Shown here: positions 50,255 to 62,911 of the stretch, one piece after another
Position numbering within the stretch: the stretch's first letter is position 1
Layout of the letters: every line of letters begins with the position of its first letter
Source of the DNA: Orychophragmus violaceus
Lineage: Eukaryota; Streptophyta; Magnoliopsida; Brassicales; Brassicaceae
Reading direction: 5' to 3'
NCBI GenBank assembly: GCA_030180135.1
Contig: CM058239.1
Location: 78,561,823-78,625,822 of the forward strand
Length of the DNA stretch: 64,000 nt
Notes under the pieces: model-generated
What the model was told of the DNA's origin: nothing
Seen by the model: only the letters and a program-made list of their open reading frames with translations
Databases searched by the model: none
Program-made: the position numbers and the translations under genes

Positions 50255-50860
50255 CATCGATCCATTCATGGATGGAAGCAAACATATCGGAGTTGGAATC
50301 TTCGTTCTGTTGAAGTAGTCAAGGTTTTGACTTGAACAGGAACGAAATGGAACTGTGCGTTTACTAAAAGATAAGTGGGAGCAATATTGCATTTCTCATA
50401 GTGTATGTCCATGACATACTGATTCTCGAAAATAACGTTCCAATGCTGCAGTCGGTAAAGGACTGGCTTGGGAGTTGGTTTAATGGATGACATGGATAAA
50501 GCCACATAGTTCTTGGATTTTGGATCTAAAGATATAGATCCAAAAGAGCTGGTAGGAAAAAGTCAGGATTCTTAAATTGACAAAGTCCTACACGTAATCA
50601 GCAATCCAAGAAGGGTTTTATGCCAATGTCACATGGCATTACGTTAAGCAAGATACATTGTCCTACGATAACTGCTGAGCTTGAATGCATGGATAGGATT
50701 CCATATGCGACGGCAATTGGATCTATCATGTATGCCATGACACGTACTTGTTTTGATGTTGCTTTAATGCTAAGCAAGACAAGTAAAGACCAGTCAAATC
50801 CAGCAAAGAATCACTGGATTGCCGTAAAGAATATTCTGAAGTATTTGAGGAATACTTAGG
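50255..50860 (+). pseudogene. Reverse transcriptase relic: internal deletion and YVHD active site
   Basis: A lead piece DPFMDGSKHIGVG (like DP.DGVKPIGCKW) near 50259 is followed within about 50 bp by FDLNRNEMELCVY and KISGSNIAFLIVYVHD. The RT fingers and most of the palm, including the first catalytic Asp motif (QMDV), are therefore deleted. The second motif, YVDD in functional copia RT, reads YVHD (50404-50415; CAT at 50410). The distal part, 50620-50859, is open for 79 codons (PMSHGITLSK, IPYATAIGSIMYAM, HWIAVKNILKYLRNT) and matches the RT–RNase H connection. Confidence 0.9.
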
Positions 50861-50979
50861 ATAAGTTCTTGATTTACGGAGAAAGTGAGGTGCTACAAGT
50901 CGATAGAGTCTGAAAGGCAAGTTTCCAATAGACAAAGATAATTCCTGGTCACAGTCCGGCTATATCTTGTGTCTATCTG

Positions 50980-51280
50980 GCGGTGCAAGGCACTGTTGCT
51001 GACTCCATGACTTAAGCTGAACATTTCGCAGCTTGAGAAGCGGCGAAAGAGGTTGTTGGATAGAAAAGTTCATCACTGAACCTGATGTGATTCCCAGCAT
51101 AGATGAGACTAGCTGCACATCAGAGGTCCAAACACCTTGTGGATAGGTATAACATATTCTGTGAGATAAATGACAGAGGTGTTAAGTAGATAAGCAAGTT
51201 TCATCGAATGAAAATGTTGCTAATCTATTAACGAAGCCACTCCTTATGCCTAAGCACGAGTCGCGGACTGTAGCTGTAGG
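50980..51280 (+). pseudogene. RNase H relic
   Basis: Pieces GTVADSMT, AEHFAA, EAAKEVV, then HQRSKHLVDRYNIFCEINDRGVK and NENVANLLTKPL in neighbouring frames match the C-terminal half of copia RNase H and the end of pol. Stops interrupt each piece (TAA and TGA near 51013-51037, TAG near 51186). Confidence 0.85.
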
Positions 51281-52112
51281 ATGAGTGAAATTAAGTTGTA
51301 GTCTTAATTTCAGTGGGAGTTTGTAAAGGGCTTTACTTAGTTGTTTTGAAAGGTTCATGTAAACATAATATTTTATGTTTATGAAATCTGATGATTTCTG
51401 GATTATTTTAACTGTGATATAAATAATCGTTCCAAAATGATTCATGTCATTATATATGGGCCATCGAAGTACATGAGTAGACTTGATCCTGAAACCCCAT
51501 ATTTAACGAAGTGACATAAATCATAGTGTCCATAGTCGAAGGTTGTTGAAATTGGAACAACAACAACCTGTTGAGACTAGATTGTGTTGAGACTTATGAC
51601 CAGGTTTCGAGGGGTCATAGATGCGCGGCATCAAAGTCGACACATAGGTATATGTAGGGGAGCATATGACCGGACATGGCCCGCTAATGAGAACTCTGCA
51701 AGATATTAATATCTGTGTCATAAGAAGTTCTCATATACGACTATAGAGTATAGTCCTTAGACCTGAGTTCGCATGCATGTGGCTGCACATGGAGTAATGC
51801 GCTTTGATCATTGTCTAACGATGTTTCGTAACTGGGAGCTATACGGACCTTGGTTGGGTGTATTATGAATTGTGTAGTTCATAGTGATGGAACAAGATGG
51901 GATTTGTCCCTGCCGTTTAACGGAGGTAATATCTCTAGGCCAATCGGAGATTTGATAGCTGGTAAGAGAATGGCCATTCCCAAACGGACTTGCCCAAGTC
52001 GTTTGAATTGTCAGTATCAAATCTGGTCCGATAAACATGGTCTGGCTATATAAGGATGACACGCATCTTGCCTTATGCCAGATCGAGATATTGAGACAAA
52101 AGGATTAGGGAA
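51281..52112 (+). other. 3' non-coding region of the retrotransposon
   Basis: No supported coding region. CAGTGGGAGT at 51311-51320, just after the pol remnant, resembles the element's polypurine tract and may be an old or secondary copy. Short open frames on both strands (51521-51721, 51808-52062, 51850-52053) match nothing I recognise and lie in non-coding context. Confidence 0.7.
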
Positions 52113-52198
52113 TGTAGGATTCCAGTACAATCGGAAGATTGTTGGGAATGTCCTGTGTAGGATTCCAGTACAAGTGGGAGATTGTTGGGAATGTCCTG
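52113..52198 (+). repeat. 43-bp tandem duplication spanning the PPT–LTR junction
   Basis: Two 43-bp units (52113-52155 and 52156-52198) share TGTAGGATTCCAGTACAA, a purine run, and TGTTGGGAATGTCCTG. They differ at three purine-run positions (TCGGAAGAT versus GTGGGAGAT). The second unit supplies the real polypurine tract and runs 16 bases into the 3' LTR. The first is a decoy copy outside the LTR. Confidence 0.9.
52172..52182 (+). other. Polypurine tract (plus-strand primer)
   Basis: AAGTGGGAGAT immediately precedes the TGTTGGG start of the 3' LTR, the standard place and sequence type for plant copia plus-strand priming. Confidence 0.88.
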
Positions 52199-52858
52199 AA
52201 ATCTACCGTACTATCTCTAGAAAGTATGATAAGTGTCGAGATCAGACATAAGTCATGAATACTGGGTGATCATGATGGCTTGCTAGAGTCCGCTCTTGAT
52301 CTATAAGTTTAGGACTTATTACCAGTATTGTATGATCCCTAAGGGTCACACACCATAGCTAACGGGAAATTTAAATGGAATTAATACGGTAAGATGCAAT
52401 GGCATTTACTGTATTAGATCAGAGAATTGGGCCATACAAAATACAGGCTTTGTCTGTATTTGTGTCTTGGGCCCAAAAGATTAATGAGCCATTAGTCTAA
52501 TGACTTGGGCCCATTAATGAGAGATAAAAGAATGAGAAAACCCTAAGGAAGAATGAAGCTTTTGCGATTTTCTCCTTGTGGCCGCGAGCCTCTCTCTCTC
52601 TAATCTCTCTCTCTGATTCATCCATCTCTTTGGTCTAGCAGCCGTCCCTTGCTTGTAAGAGTGTGGATACTCGAGGAGGAATAGGTGTTACCATCTGTTC
52701 TAGCTGATCTCATCATTACCATCCATCATCCGCTGCAATCCAAAAGGTAATGATCAGGTTTGGTTTATGATTCGTTTTGCAAGAACCTAGATCTGTTTAA
52801 GATTATGTGTTAGGTTGTAATTTGGGAATTAAACCTTGAAAAACACCTTAATCCTTCA
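52183..52858 (+). repeat. 3' LTR
   Basis: 676 bp, same sequence as the 5' LTR by line-by-line reading. It is preceded by a polypurine tract and followed by the right GTTTG duplication. A 16-base partial copy of its start (TGTTGGGAATGTCCTG) lies 43 bp upstream as part of a short tandem duplication. Confidence 0.97.
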
Positions 52859-52863
52859 GTTTG
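52859..52863. repeat. Target-site duplication, right copy (GTTTG)
   Basis: This matches the left copy exactly. After it the satellite continues GGTCACCC in the original register: the spacing from the preceding monomer's landmark (44858) to the next (53050), minus element and duplication, is 725 bp. Confidence 0.95.
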
Positions 52864-55800
52864 GGTCACCCAGCTGGTCGGAGATGCTCTCTGGTTGATC
52901 CGTTGTCGATGGTCGAATGGAAAAATCTTGCTGGCCGAAGGCGCTCTCAAGGCTTCTCAATGGATGGTTATATGGAGTTGATGGTGAATTGAAGATCGCC
53001 ACTCAAAGGTGTGAAAGCCTTTGTGATAAGATGAAGAATCTAAGCCTTAGTGAATCCACACATAAGACATAAATTTATAATATTTTCTAAGAAGGGGAAT
53101 CCGCACAACTTAGAGAAACAAAGAAAAAAGCATAAAAGCTTTAGAAGAGAGAACTCTTTTATTTTCCAAAAATTCTATATGTATTTTACAATGGATGGCA
53201 GTGTGAGCTTATATATGCTTTTACAACTTGACCGACAAGGTCTCAAATAATATATAAAAGGGAAGAGAATAATAGCAATTAAAACAAACGTGGTGCGAAA
53301 GCATAATGATTAAATTATACAATCTACGACATTAAGTGAGGAAATCCTCTTTGAATATTGACGTATTGCTTGCTTAAGTATCTTGACTTGAGGACGTATT
53401 TATGTCGCGCGGAAGACTGGTGATGCTAGAGAATCTCCATACAAGTTGGCGAGAAATCAAACAAGGAAATATCCTTGTTTGTATGAAAACAAAACATTGC
53501 ACTTGTGAACTTTATTTTTGCATGAGTTAGGTTGATTTGGATGATCTCATCATAAAATGATATAAGATCCGAGGTGGATAGTTGTTTGGGTCACCCAGCT
53601 GGTCGGAGACGCTCTCTGGTTGATCCGTTGTCGATGATCGAATGGAAAAAGATTGCTGGCCGAAGGCGCTCTCAAGACTTCTCAATGGATGGTTATATGG
53701 AGTTGATGGTGAATTGAAGATCGCCACTCAAAGGTGTGAAAGCCTTTGTGATAAGATCAAGAATCTAAGCCTTAGTGAATCCACACATAAGACATAAATT
53801 CATAATATTTTCTAAGAAGGGGAATCCGCACAACTTAGAGAAACAAAGAACAAAGCATAAAAGCTTTAAAAGAGAGAACTCTTTTATTTTCCAAAAATTC
53901 TATATGTATTTTACAATGGATGACAGTGTGAGCTTATATATGCTTTTACAACTTGACCGACAAGGTCTCAAATAATATATAAAAGGGAAGAGAATAATAG
54001 CAATTAAAACAAACGTGGTGCGAAAGCATAATGATTAAATTATACAATCTACGACATTAAGTGAGGAAATCCTCTTTGAATATTGACCTATTGCTTGCTT
54101 AATTATCTTGACTTGAGGACGTATTTATGTCGCGCGGAAGACTGGTGATGCGAGAGAATCTCCATACAAGTTGGCGAGAAATCAAACAAGGAAATATCCT
54201 TGTTTGTATGAAAATAAAACATTGCACTTGTGAACTTTATTTTTGCATGAGTTAGGTTGATTTGGTTGATCTCATCATAAAATGATATAAGATCCGAGGT
54301 GGATAGTTGTTTGGGTCACCCAGCTGGTCGGAGACGCTCTCTGGTTGATCCGTTGTCGATGATCGAATGGAAAAAGCTTGCTGGCCGAAGGCGCTCTCAA
54401 GACTTCTCAATGGATGGTTATATGGAGTTGATGGTGAATTGAAGATCGCCACTCAAAGGTGTGAAAGCCTTTGTGATAAGATCAAGAATCTAAGCCTTAG
54501 TGAATCCACACATAAGACATAAATTCATAATAATTTCTAAGAAGGGGAATCCGCACAACTTAGAGAAACAAAGAACAAAGCATAAAAGCTTTAAAAGAGA
54601 GAACACTTTTATTTTCCAAAAATTCTATATGTATTTTACAATGGATGACAGTGTGAGCTTATATATGCTTTTACAACTTGACCGACAAGGTCTCAAATAA
54701 TATATAAAAGGGAAGAGAATAATAGCAATTAAAACAAACGTGGTGCGAAAGCATAATGATTAAATTATACAATCTACGACATTAAGTGAGGAAATCCTCT
54801 TTGAATATTGACGTATTGCTTGCTTAATTATCTTGACTTGAGGACGTATTTAAGTCGCGCGGAAGACTGGTGATGCTAGAGAACCTCCATACAAGTTGGC
54901 AAGAAATCAAACAAGGAAATATCCTTGTTTGTATGAAAATAAAACATTGCACTTGTGAACTTTATTTTTGCATGAGTTAGGTTGCTTTGGATGATCTCAT
55001 CATAAAATGATATAAGATCCGAGGTGGATAGTTGTTTGGGTCACCCAGCTGGTCGGAGACGCTCTCTGGTTGATCCGTTGTCGATGATCGAATGGAAAAA
55101 GATTGCTGGCCGAAGGCGCTCTCAAGACTTCTCAATGGATGGTTATATGGAGTTGATGGTGAATTGAAGATCGCCACTCAAAGGTGTGAAAGCCTTTGTG
55201 ATAAGATCAAGAATCTAAGCCTTAGTGAATCCACACATAAGACATAAATTCATAATATTTTCTAAGAAGGGGAATCCGCACAACTTAGAGAAACAAAGAA
55301 AAAAGCATAAAAGCTTTAGAAGAGAGAACTCTTTTATTTTCCAAAAATTCTATATGTATTTTACAATGGATGGCAGTGTGAGCTTATGTATGCTTTTACA
55401 ACTTGACCGACAAGGTCTCAAATAATATATAAAAGGGAAGAGAATAATAGCAATTAAAACAAACGTGGTGCGAAAGCATAATGATTAAATTATACAATCT
55501 ACGACATTAAGTGAGGAAATCCTCTTTGAATATTGGGGTATTGCTTGCTTAATTATCTTGACTTGAGGACGTCTTTATGTCGCGCGGAAGACTGGTGATG
55601 CTAGAGAATCTCCATACAAGTTGGCGAGAAATCAAACAATGAAATATCCTTGTTTGTATGAAAATAAAACATTGCACTTGTGAACTTTATTTTTGCATGA
55701 GTTAGGTTGCTTTGGATGATCTCATCATAAAATGATATAAGATCCGAGGTGGATAGTTGTTTGGGTCGCCCAGCTGGTTGGAGACGCTCTCTGGTTGATC

Positions 55801-58800
55801 CGTTGTCGATGGTCGAATGGAAAAAGCTTGCTGGCCGAAGGCGCTCTCAAGACTTCTCAATGGATGGTTATATGGAGTTGATGGTGAATTGAAGATCGCC
55901 ACTCAAAGGTGTGAAAGCCTTTGTGATAAGATCAAGAATCTAAGCCTTAGTGAATCCACACATAAGACATAAATTTATAATATTTTCTAAGAAGGGGAAT
56001 CCGCACAACTTAGAGAAACAAAGAAAAAAGCATAAAAGCTTTAGAAGAGAGAACTCTTTTATTTTCGAAAAATTCTATATGTATTTTACAATGGATGGCA
56101 GTGTGAGCTTATGTATGCTTTTACAACTTGACCGACAAGGTCTCAAATAATATATAAAAGGGAAGAGAATAATAGAAATTAAAACAAACGTGGTGAGAAA
56201 GCATAATGATTAAATTATACAATCTACGACATTAAGTGAGGAAATCCTCTTTGAATATTGACGTATTGCTTGCTTAATTATCTTGACTTGAGGACGTATT
56301 TATGTCGCGCGGAAGACTGGTGATGCTAGAGAATCTCCATACAAGTTGGCGAGAAATCAAACAAGGAAATATCCTTGTTTGTATGAAAATAAAACATTGC
56401 ACTTGTGAACTTTATTTTTGCATGAGTTAGGTTGCTTTGGATGATCTCATCATAAAATGATATAAGATCCGAGGTGGATAGTTGTTTGGGTCACCCAGCT
56501 GGTCGGAGATGCTCTCTGGTTGATCCGTTGTCGATGGTCGAATGGAAAAATCTTGCTGGCCGAAGGGGCTCTCAAGGCTTCTCAATGGATGGTTAGATGG
56601 AGTTGATGGTGAATTGAAGATCGCCACTCAAAGGTGTGAAAGCCTTTGTGATAAGATCAAGAATCTAAGCCTTAGTGAATCCACACATAAGACATAAATT
56701 CATAATAATTTCTAAGAAGGGGAATCCGCACAACTTAGAGAAACAAAGAACAAAGCATAAAAGCTTTAAAAGAGAGAACTCTTTTATTTTCCAAAAATTC
56801 TATATGTATTTTACAATGGATGGCAGTGTGAGCTTATATATGCTTTTACAACTTGACCGACAAGGTCTTAAATAATATATAAAAGGGAAGATAATAATAG
56901 CAATTAAAAAAAACGTGGTGCGAAAGCATAATGATAAAATTATACAATCTACGACATTAAGTGAGGAAATCATCTTTGAATATTGACGTATTGCTTGCTT
57001 AATTAACTTGACTTGAGGACGTATTTATGTCGCGCGGAAGACTGGTGATGCTAGAGAATCTCCATACAAGTTGGCGAGAAATCAAACAAGGAAATATCCT
57101 TGTTTGTATGAAAATAAAACATTGCACTTGTGAACTTTATTTTTGCATGAGTTAGGTTGATTTGGATGATCTCATCATAAAATGATATAAGATCCGAGGT
57201 GGATAGTTGTTTGGGTCACCCAGCTGGTCGGAGATGCTCTCTGGTTGATCCGTTGTCGATGGTCGAATGGAAAAATCTTGCTGGCCGAAGGGGCTCTCAA
57301 GGCTTCTCAATGGATGGTTAGATGGAGTTGATGGTGAATTGAAGATCGCCACTCAAAGGTGTGAAAGCCTTTGTGATAAGATCAAGAATCTAAGCCTTAG
57401 TGAATCCACACATAAGACATAAATTTATAATATTTTCTAAGAAGGGGAATCCGCACAACTTAGAGAAACAAAGAAAAAAGCATAAAAGCTTTAGAAGAGA
57501 GAACTCTTTTATTTTCCAAAAATTCTATATGTATTTTACAATGGATGGCAGTGTGAGCTTATGTATGCTTTTACAACTTGACCGACAAGGTCTCAAATAA
57601 TATATAAAAGGGAAGAGAATAATAGAAATTAAAACAAACGTGGTGAGAAAGCATAATGATTAAATTATACAATCTACGACATTAAGTGAGGAAATCCTCT
57701 TTGAATATTGACGTATTGCTTGCTTAATTAACTTGACTTGAGGACGTATTTATGTCGCGCGGAAGACTGGTGATGCTAGAGAATCTCCATACAAGTTGGC
57801 GAGAAATCAAACAAGGAAATATCCTTGTTTGTATGAAAATAAAACATTGCACTTGTGAACTTTATTTTTGCATGAGTTAGGTTGATTTGGATGATCTCAT
57901 CATAAAATGATATAAGATCCGAGGTGGATAGTTGTTTGGGTCACCCAGCTGGTCGGAGATGCTCTCTGGTTGATCCGTTGTCGATGGTCGAATGGAAAAA
58001 TCTTGCTGGCCGAAGGCGCTCTCAAGGCTTCTCAATGGATGGTTAGATGGAGTTGATGGTGAATTGAAGATCGCCACTCAAAGGTGTGAAAGCCTTTGTG
58101 ATAAGATCAAGAATCTAAGCCTTAGTGAATCCACACATAAGACATAAATTTATAATATTTTCTAAGAAGGGGAATCCGCACAACTTAGAGAAACAAAGAA
58201 AAAAGCATAAAAGCTTTAGAAGAGAGAACTCTTTTATTTTCGAAAAATTCTATATGTATTTTACAATGGATGGCAGTGTGAGCTTATGTATGCTTTTACA
58301 ACTTGACCGACAAGGTCTCAAATAATATATAAAAGGGAAGAGAATAATAGAAATTAAAACAAACGTGGTGAGAAAGCATAATGATTAAATTATACAATCT
58401 ACGACATTAAGTGAGGAAATCCTCTTTGAATATTGACGTATTGCTTGCTTAATTAACTTGACTTGAGGACGTATTTATGTCGCGCGGAAGACTGGTGATG
58501 CTAGAGAATCTCCATACAAGTTGGCGAGAAATCAAACAAGGAAATATCCTTGTTTGTATGAAAATAAAACATTGCACTTGTGAACTTTATTTTTGCATGA
58601 GTTAGGTTGCTTTGGATTATCTCATCATAAAATGATATAAGATCCGAGGTGGATAGTTGTTTGGGTCGCCCAGCTGGTCGGAGACGCTCTCTGGTTGATC
58701 CGTTGTCGATGGTCGAATGGAAAAAGCTTGCTGGCCGAAGGCGCTCTCAAGACTTCTCAATGGATGGTTATATGGAGTTGATGGTGAATTGAAGATCGTC

Positions 58801-60706
58801 ACTCAAAGGTTTGAAAGCCTTTGTGATAAGATCAAGAATCTAAGCCTTAGTGAATCCACACATAAGACATAAATTCATAATATTTTCTAAGAAGGGGAAT
58901 CCGCACAACTTAGAGAAACAAAGAAAAAAGCATAAAAGCTTTAGAAGAGAGAACTCTTTTATTTTCCAAAAATTCTATATGTATTTTACAATGGATGGCA
59001 GTGTGAGCTTATATATGCTTTTACAACTTGACCGACAAGGTCTTAAATAATATATAAAAGGGAAGATAATAATAGCAATTAAAAAAAACGTGGTGCGAAA
59101 GCATAATGATAAAATTATACAATCTACGACATTAAGTGAGGAAATCATCTTTGAATATTGACGTATTGCTTGCTTAATTAACTTGACTTGAGGACGTATT
59201 TATGTCGCGCGGAAGACTGGTGATGCTAGAGAATCTCCATACAAGTTGGCGAGAAATCAAACAAGGAAATATCCTTGTTTGTATGAAAATAAAACATTGC
59301 ACTTGTGAACTTTATTTTTGCATGAGTTAGGTTGATTTGGATGATCTCATCATAAAATGATATAAGATCCGAGGTGGATAGTTGTTTGGGTCGCCCAGCT
59401 GGTCGGAGACGCTCTCTGGTTGATCCGTTGTCGATGGTCGAATGGAAAAAGCTTGCTGGCCGAAGGCGCTCTCAAGACTTCTCAATGGATGGTTATATGG
59501 AGTTGATGGTGAATTGAAGATCGTCACTCAAAGGTTTGAAAGCCTTTGTGATAAGATCAAGAATCTAAGCCTTAGTGAATCCACACATAAGACATAAATT
59601 CATAATATTTTCAAAGAAGGGGAATCCGCACAACTTAGAGAAACAAAGAACAAATCATAAAAGCTTTAAAAGAGAGAACTCTTTTATTTTCCAAAAATTC
59701 TATATGTATTTTACAATGGATGGCAGTGTGAGCTTATATATGCTTTTACAACTTGACCGACAAGGTCTCAAATAATATATAAAAGGGAAGAGAATAATAG
59801 CAATTAAAACAAACGTGGTGAGAAAGCATAATGATTAAATTATACAACCTACGACATTAAGTGAGGAAATCCTCTTTGAATATTGACGTATTGCTTGCTT
59901 AATTATCTTGACTTGAGAACGTATTTATGTCGCGCGGAAGACTGGTGATGCTAGAGAATCTCCATACAAGTTGGCGAGAAATCAAACAAGGAAATATCCT
60001 TGTTTGTATGAAAATAAAAATTGCACTTGTGAACTTTATTTTTGCATGAGTTAGGTTGCTTTGGATGATCTCATCATAAAATGATATAAGATCCGAGGTG
60101 GATAGTTGTTTGGGTCGCCCAGCTGGTCGGAGATGCTCTCTGGTTGATCCGTTGTCGATGGTCGAATGGAAAAAGCTTGCTGGCCGAAGGCGCTCTCAAG
60201 GCTTCTCAATGGATGGTTAGATGGAGTTGATGGTGAATTGAAGATCGCCACTCAAAGGTGTGAAAGCCTTTGTGATAAGATGAAGAATCTAAGCCTTAGT
60301 GAATCCACACATAAGACATAAATTCATAATATTTTCTAAGAAGGGGAATCCACACAACTTAGAGAAACAAAGAACAAAGCATAAAAGCTTTAAAAGAGAG
60401 ATCTCATTTATTTTCCAAAAATTCTATATGTATTTTACAATGGATGGCAGTGTGAGCTTATATATGCTTTTACAAATTGACCGACAAGGTCTCAAATAAT
60501 ATATAAAAGGGAAGAGAATAATAGAAATTAAAACAAACGTGGTGAGAAAGCATAATGATTAAATTATAAAATCTACGACATTAAGTGAGGAAATCCTCTT
60601 TGAATATTGACGTATTGCTTGCTTAATTATCTTGACTTGAGGACGTCTTTATGTCGCGCGGAAGACTGGTGATGCTAGAGAATCTCCATACAAGTTGGCG
60701 AGAAAT

Positions 60707-60730
60707 CAAACAAGGATATTTCCTTGTTTG
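60707..60730. repeat. Satellite hairpin with inverted loop
   Basis: Arms CAAACAAGGA/TCCTTGTTTG are intact, but the loop is TATT rather than AATA, making these 24 bases the exact reverse complement of the common form. The same form occurs at 62888-62911. Confidence 0.85.
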
Positions 60731-62887
60731 TATGAAACTAAAACATTGCACTTGTGAACTTTATTTTTGCATGAGTTAGGTTGATTTGGATGATTTCATC
60801 ATAAAATGATATAAGATCCGAGGTGGATAGTTGTTTGGGTCGCCCAGCTGGTCGGAGACGCTCTCTGGTTGATCTGTTGTCGATGGTCGAATGGAAAAAG
60901 CTTGCTGGCCGAAGGCGCTCTCAAGACTTCTCAATGGATGGTTAGATGGAGTTGATGGTGAATTGAAGATCGCCACTCAAAGGTGTGAAAGCCTTTGTGA
61001 TAAGATCAAGAATCTAAGCCTTAGTGAATCCACACATAAGACAAAAATGCATAATATTTTCTAAGAAGGGGAATCCGCACAACTTAGAGAAACAAAGAAC
61101 AAAGCATAAAAGCTTTAGAAGAGAGAACTCTTTTATTTTCCAAAAATTCTATATGTATTTTACAATGGATGGCAGTGTGAGCTTATATATGCTTTTACAA
61201 CTTGACCGACAAGGTCTCAAATAATATATAAAAGGGAAGAGAATAATAGCAATTAAAACAAACGTGGTGAGAAAGCATACTGATTAAAGTATACAATCTA
61301 TGACATTAAGTGAGGAAATCCTCTTTGAATATTGACGTATTGCTTGCTTAATTATCTTGACTTGAGGACGTCTTTAGGTCGCGCGGAAGACTGGTGATGC
61401 TAGAGAATCTCCATACAAGTTGGCGAGAAATCAAACAAGGAAATATCCTTGTTTGTATGAAAATAAAACATTGCACTTGTGAACTTTATTTTTGCATGAG
61501 TTAGGTTGATTTGGATGATCTCATCATAAAATGATATAAGATCCGAGGTGGATAGTTGTTTGGGTCGCCCGGCTGGACGGAGATGCTCTCTGGTTGATTC
61601 GTTGTCGATGGTCGAATGGAAAAAGCTTGCCGGCCGAAGGCGCTCTCAAGGCTTCTCCATGGATGGTTAGATGGAGTTGATGGTGAATTGAAGATCGCCA
61701 CTCAAAGGTGTGAAAACCTTTGTGATAAGATCAAGAATCTAAGCCTTAGTGAATCCACACATAAGACATAAATTTATAATATTTTCTAAGAAGGGGAATC
61801 CGCACAACTTAGAGAAACAAAGAAAAAAACATAAAAGCTTTAGAAGGGAGAACTCTTTTATTTTCCAAAAATTCTATATGTATTTTACAATGGATGGCAG
61901 TGTGAGCTTATGTATGCTTTTACAACTTGACCGACAAGGTCTCAAATAATATATAAAAGGGAAGAGAATAATAGAAATTAAAACAAACGTGGTGAGAAAG
62001 CATAATGATTAAATTATACAATCTACGACATTAAGTGAGGAAATCCTCTTTGAATATTGGGGTATTGCTTGCTTAATTATATTGACTTGAGGACGTCTTT
62101 ATGTCGCGCGGAAGACTGGTGATGCTAGAGAATCTCCATACAAGTTGGCTAGAAATCAAACAAGGAAATATCCTTGTTTGTATGAAAATAAAACATTGCA
62201 CTTGTGAACTTTATTTTTGCATGAGTTAGGTTGCTTTGGATGATCTCATCATAAAATGATATAAGATCCGAGGTGGATAGTTGTTTGGGTCGCCCAGCTG
62301 GTCGGAGATGCTCTCTGGTTGATCCGTTGTCGATGGTCGAATGGAAAAAGCTTGCTGGCCGAAGGCGCTCTCAAGGCTTCTCAATGGATGGTTAGATGGA
62401 GTTGATGGTGAATTGAAGATCGCCACTCAAAGGTGTGAAAGCCTTTGTGATAAGATGAAGAATCTAAGCCTTACTGAATCCACACATAAGACATAAATTC
62501 ATAATATTTTCTAAGATGGGGAATCCACACAACTTAGAGAAACAAAGAACAAAAACAAAGCATAAAAGCTTTAAAAGAGAGATCTCATTTATTTTCCAAA
62601 AATTCTATATGTATTTTACAATGGATGGCAGTGTGAGCTTAGATATGCTTTTACAAATTGACCGACAAGGTCTCAAATAATATATAAAAGGGAAGAGAAT
62701 AATAGAAATTAAAACAAACGTGGTGAGAAAGCATAATGATAAAATTATAAAATCTACGACATTAAGTGAGGAAATCCTCTTTGAATATTGACGTATTGCT
62801 TGCTTAATTATCTTGACTTGAGGACGTCTTTATGTCGCGCGGAAGACTGGTGATGCTAGAGAATCTCCATACAAGTTGGCGAGAAAT

Positions 62888-62911
62888 CAAACAAGGATAT
62901 TTCCTTGTTTG
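62888..62911. repeat. Satellite hairpin with inverted loop (second copy)
   Basis: Same TATT loop as at 60707. The two monomers share several other private changes and lie three units apart, so this is one event copied within the array. Confidence 0.85.

Larger units (their letters stand above)
48793..51280 (+). pseudogene. pol: Degraded copia pol (protease–integrase–RT–RNase H relic)
   Basis: Fragments of a copia pol appear in the right order but in shifting frames with many stops: protease about 48793, GAG-pre-integrase about 49090-49220, integrase about 49320-49660, linker about 49970-50250, reverse transcriptase about 50255-50860, RNase H about 50980-51280. The relic spans about 2.5 kb, clearly shorter than an intact pol region (about 3.3-3.6 kb), so parts of protease, integrase and RT are missing as well as mutated. 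No fragment could yield an active enzyme. The degradation is much older than the insertion implied by the identical LTRs. Confidence 0.93.
45397..52858 (+). mobile_element. Ty1/copia LTR retrotransposon, recent, non-autonomous (gag-only)
   Basis: A complete 7462-bp element: 5' LTR 45397-46072, primer site 46074-46085, leader to 47901, intact gag 47902-48792, degraded pol 48793-about 51280, 3' non-coding region, polypurine tract and 3' LTR 52183-52858. The ends are TG...CA with a 5-bp GTTTG duplication. The pol order (protease, integrase, reverse transcriptase, RNase H) identifies Ty1/copia, since in Ty3/gypsy integrase follows RNase H. The two LTRs show no difference by eye over 676 bp, so insertion is recent. 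Pol has many in-frame stops, lost catalytic residues and an internal deletion, so enzymes must have come from another element. The element is plus-strand relative to the window and parallel to the monomer orientation used here. It is the only interspersed element in the window. Confidence 0.97.

Noticed and set aside
51521..52062. Open frames on both strands in the element's 3' region
   Set aside because: Overlapping on opposite strands, no domain resemblance, and located between the pol relic and the polypurine tract where no gene is expected.
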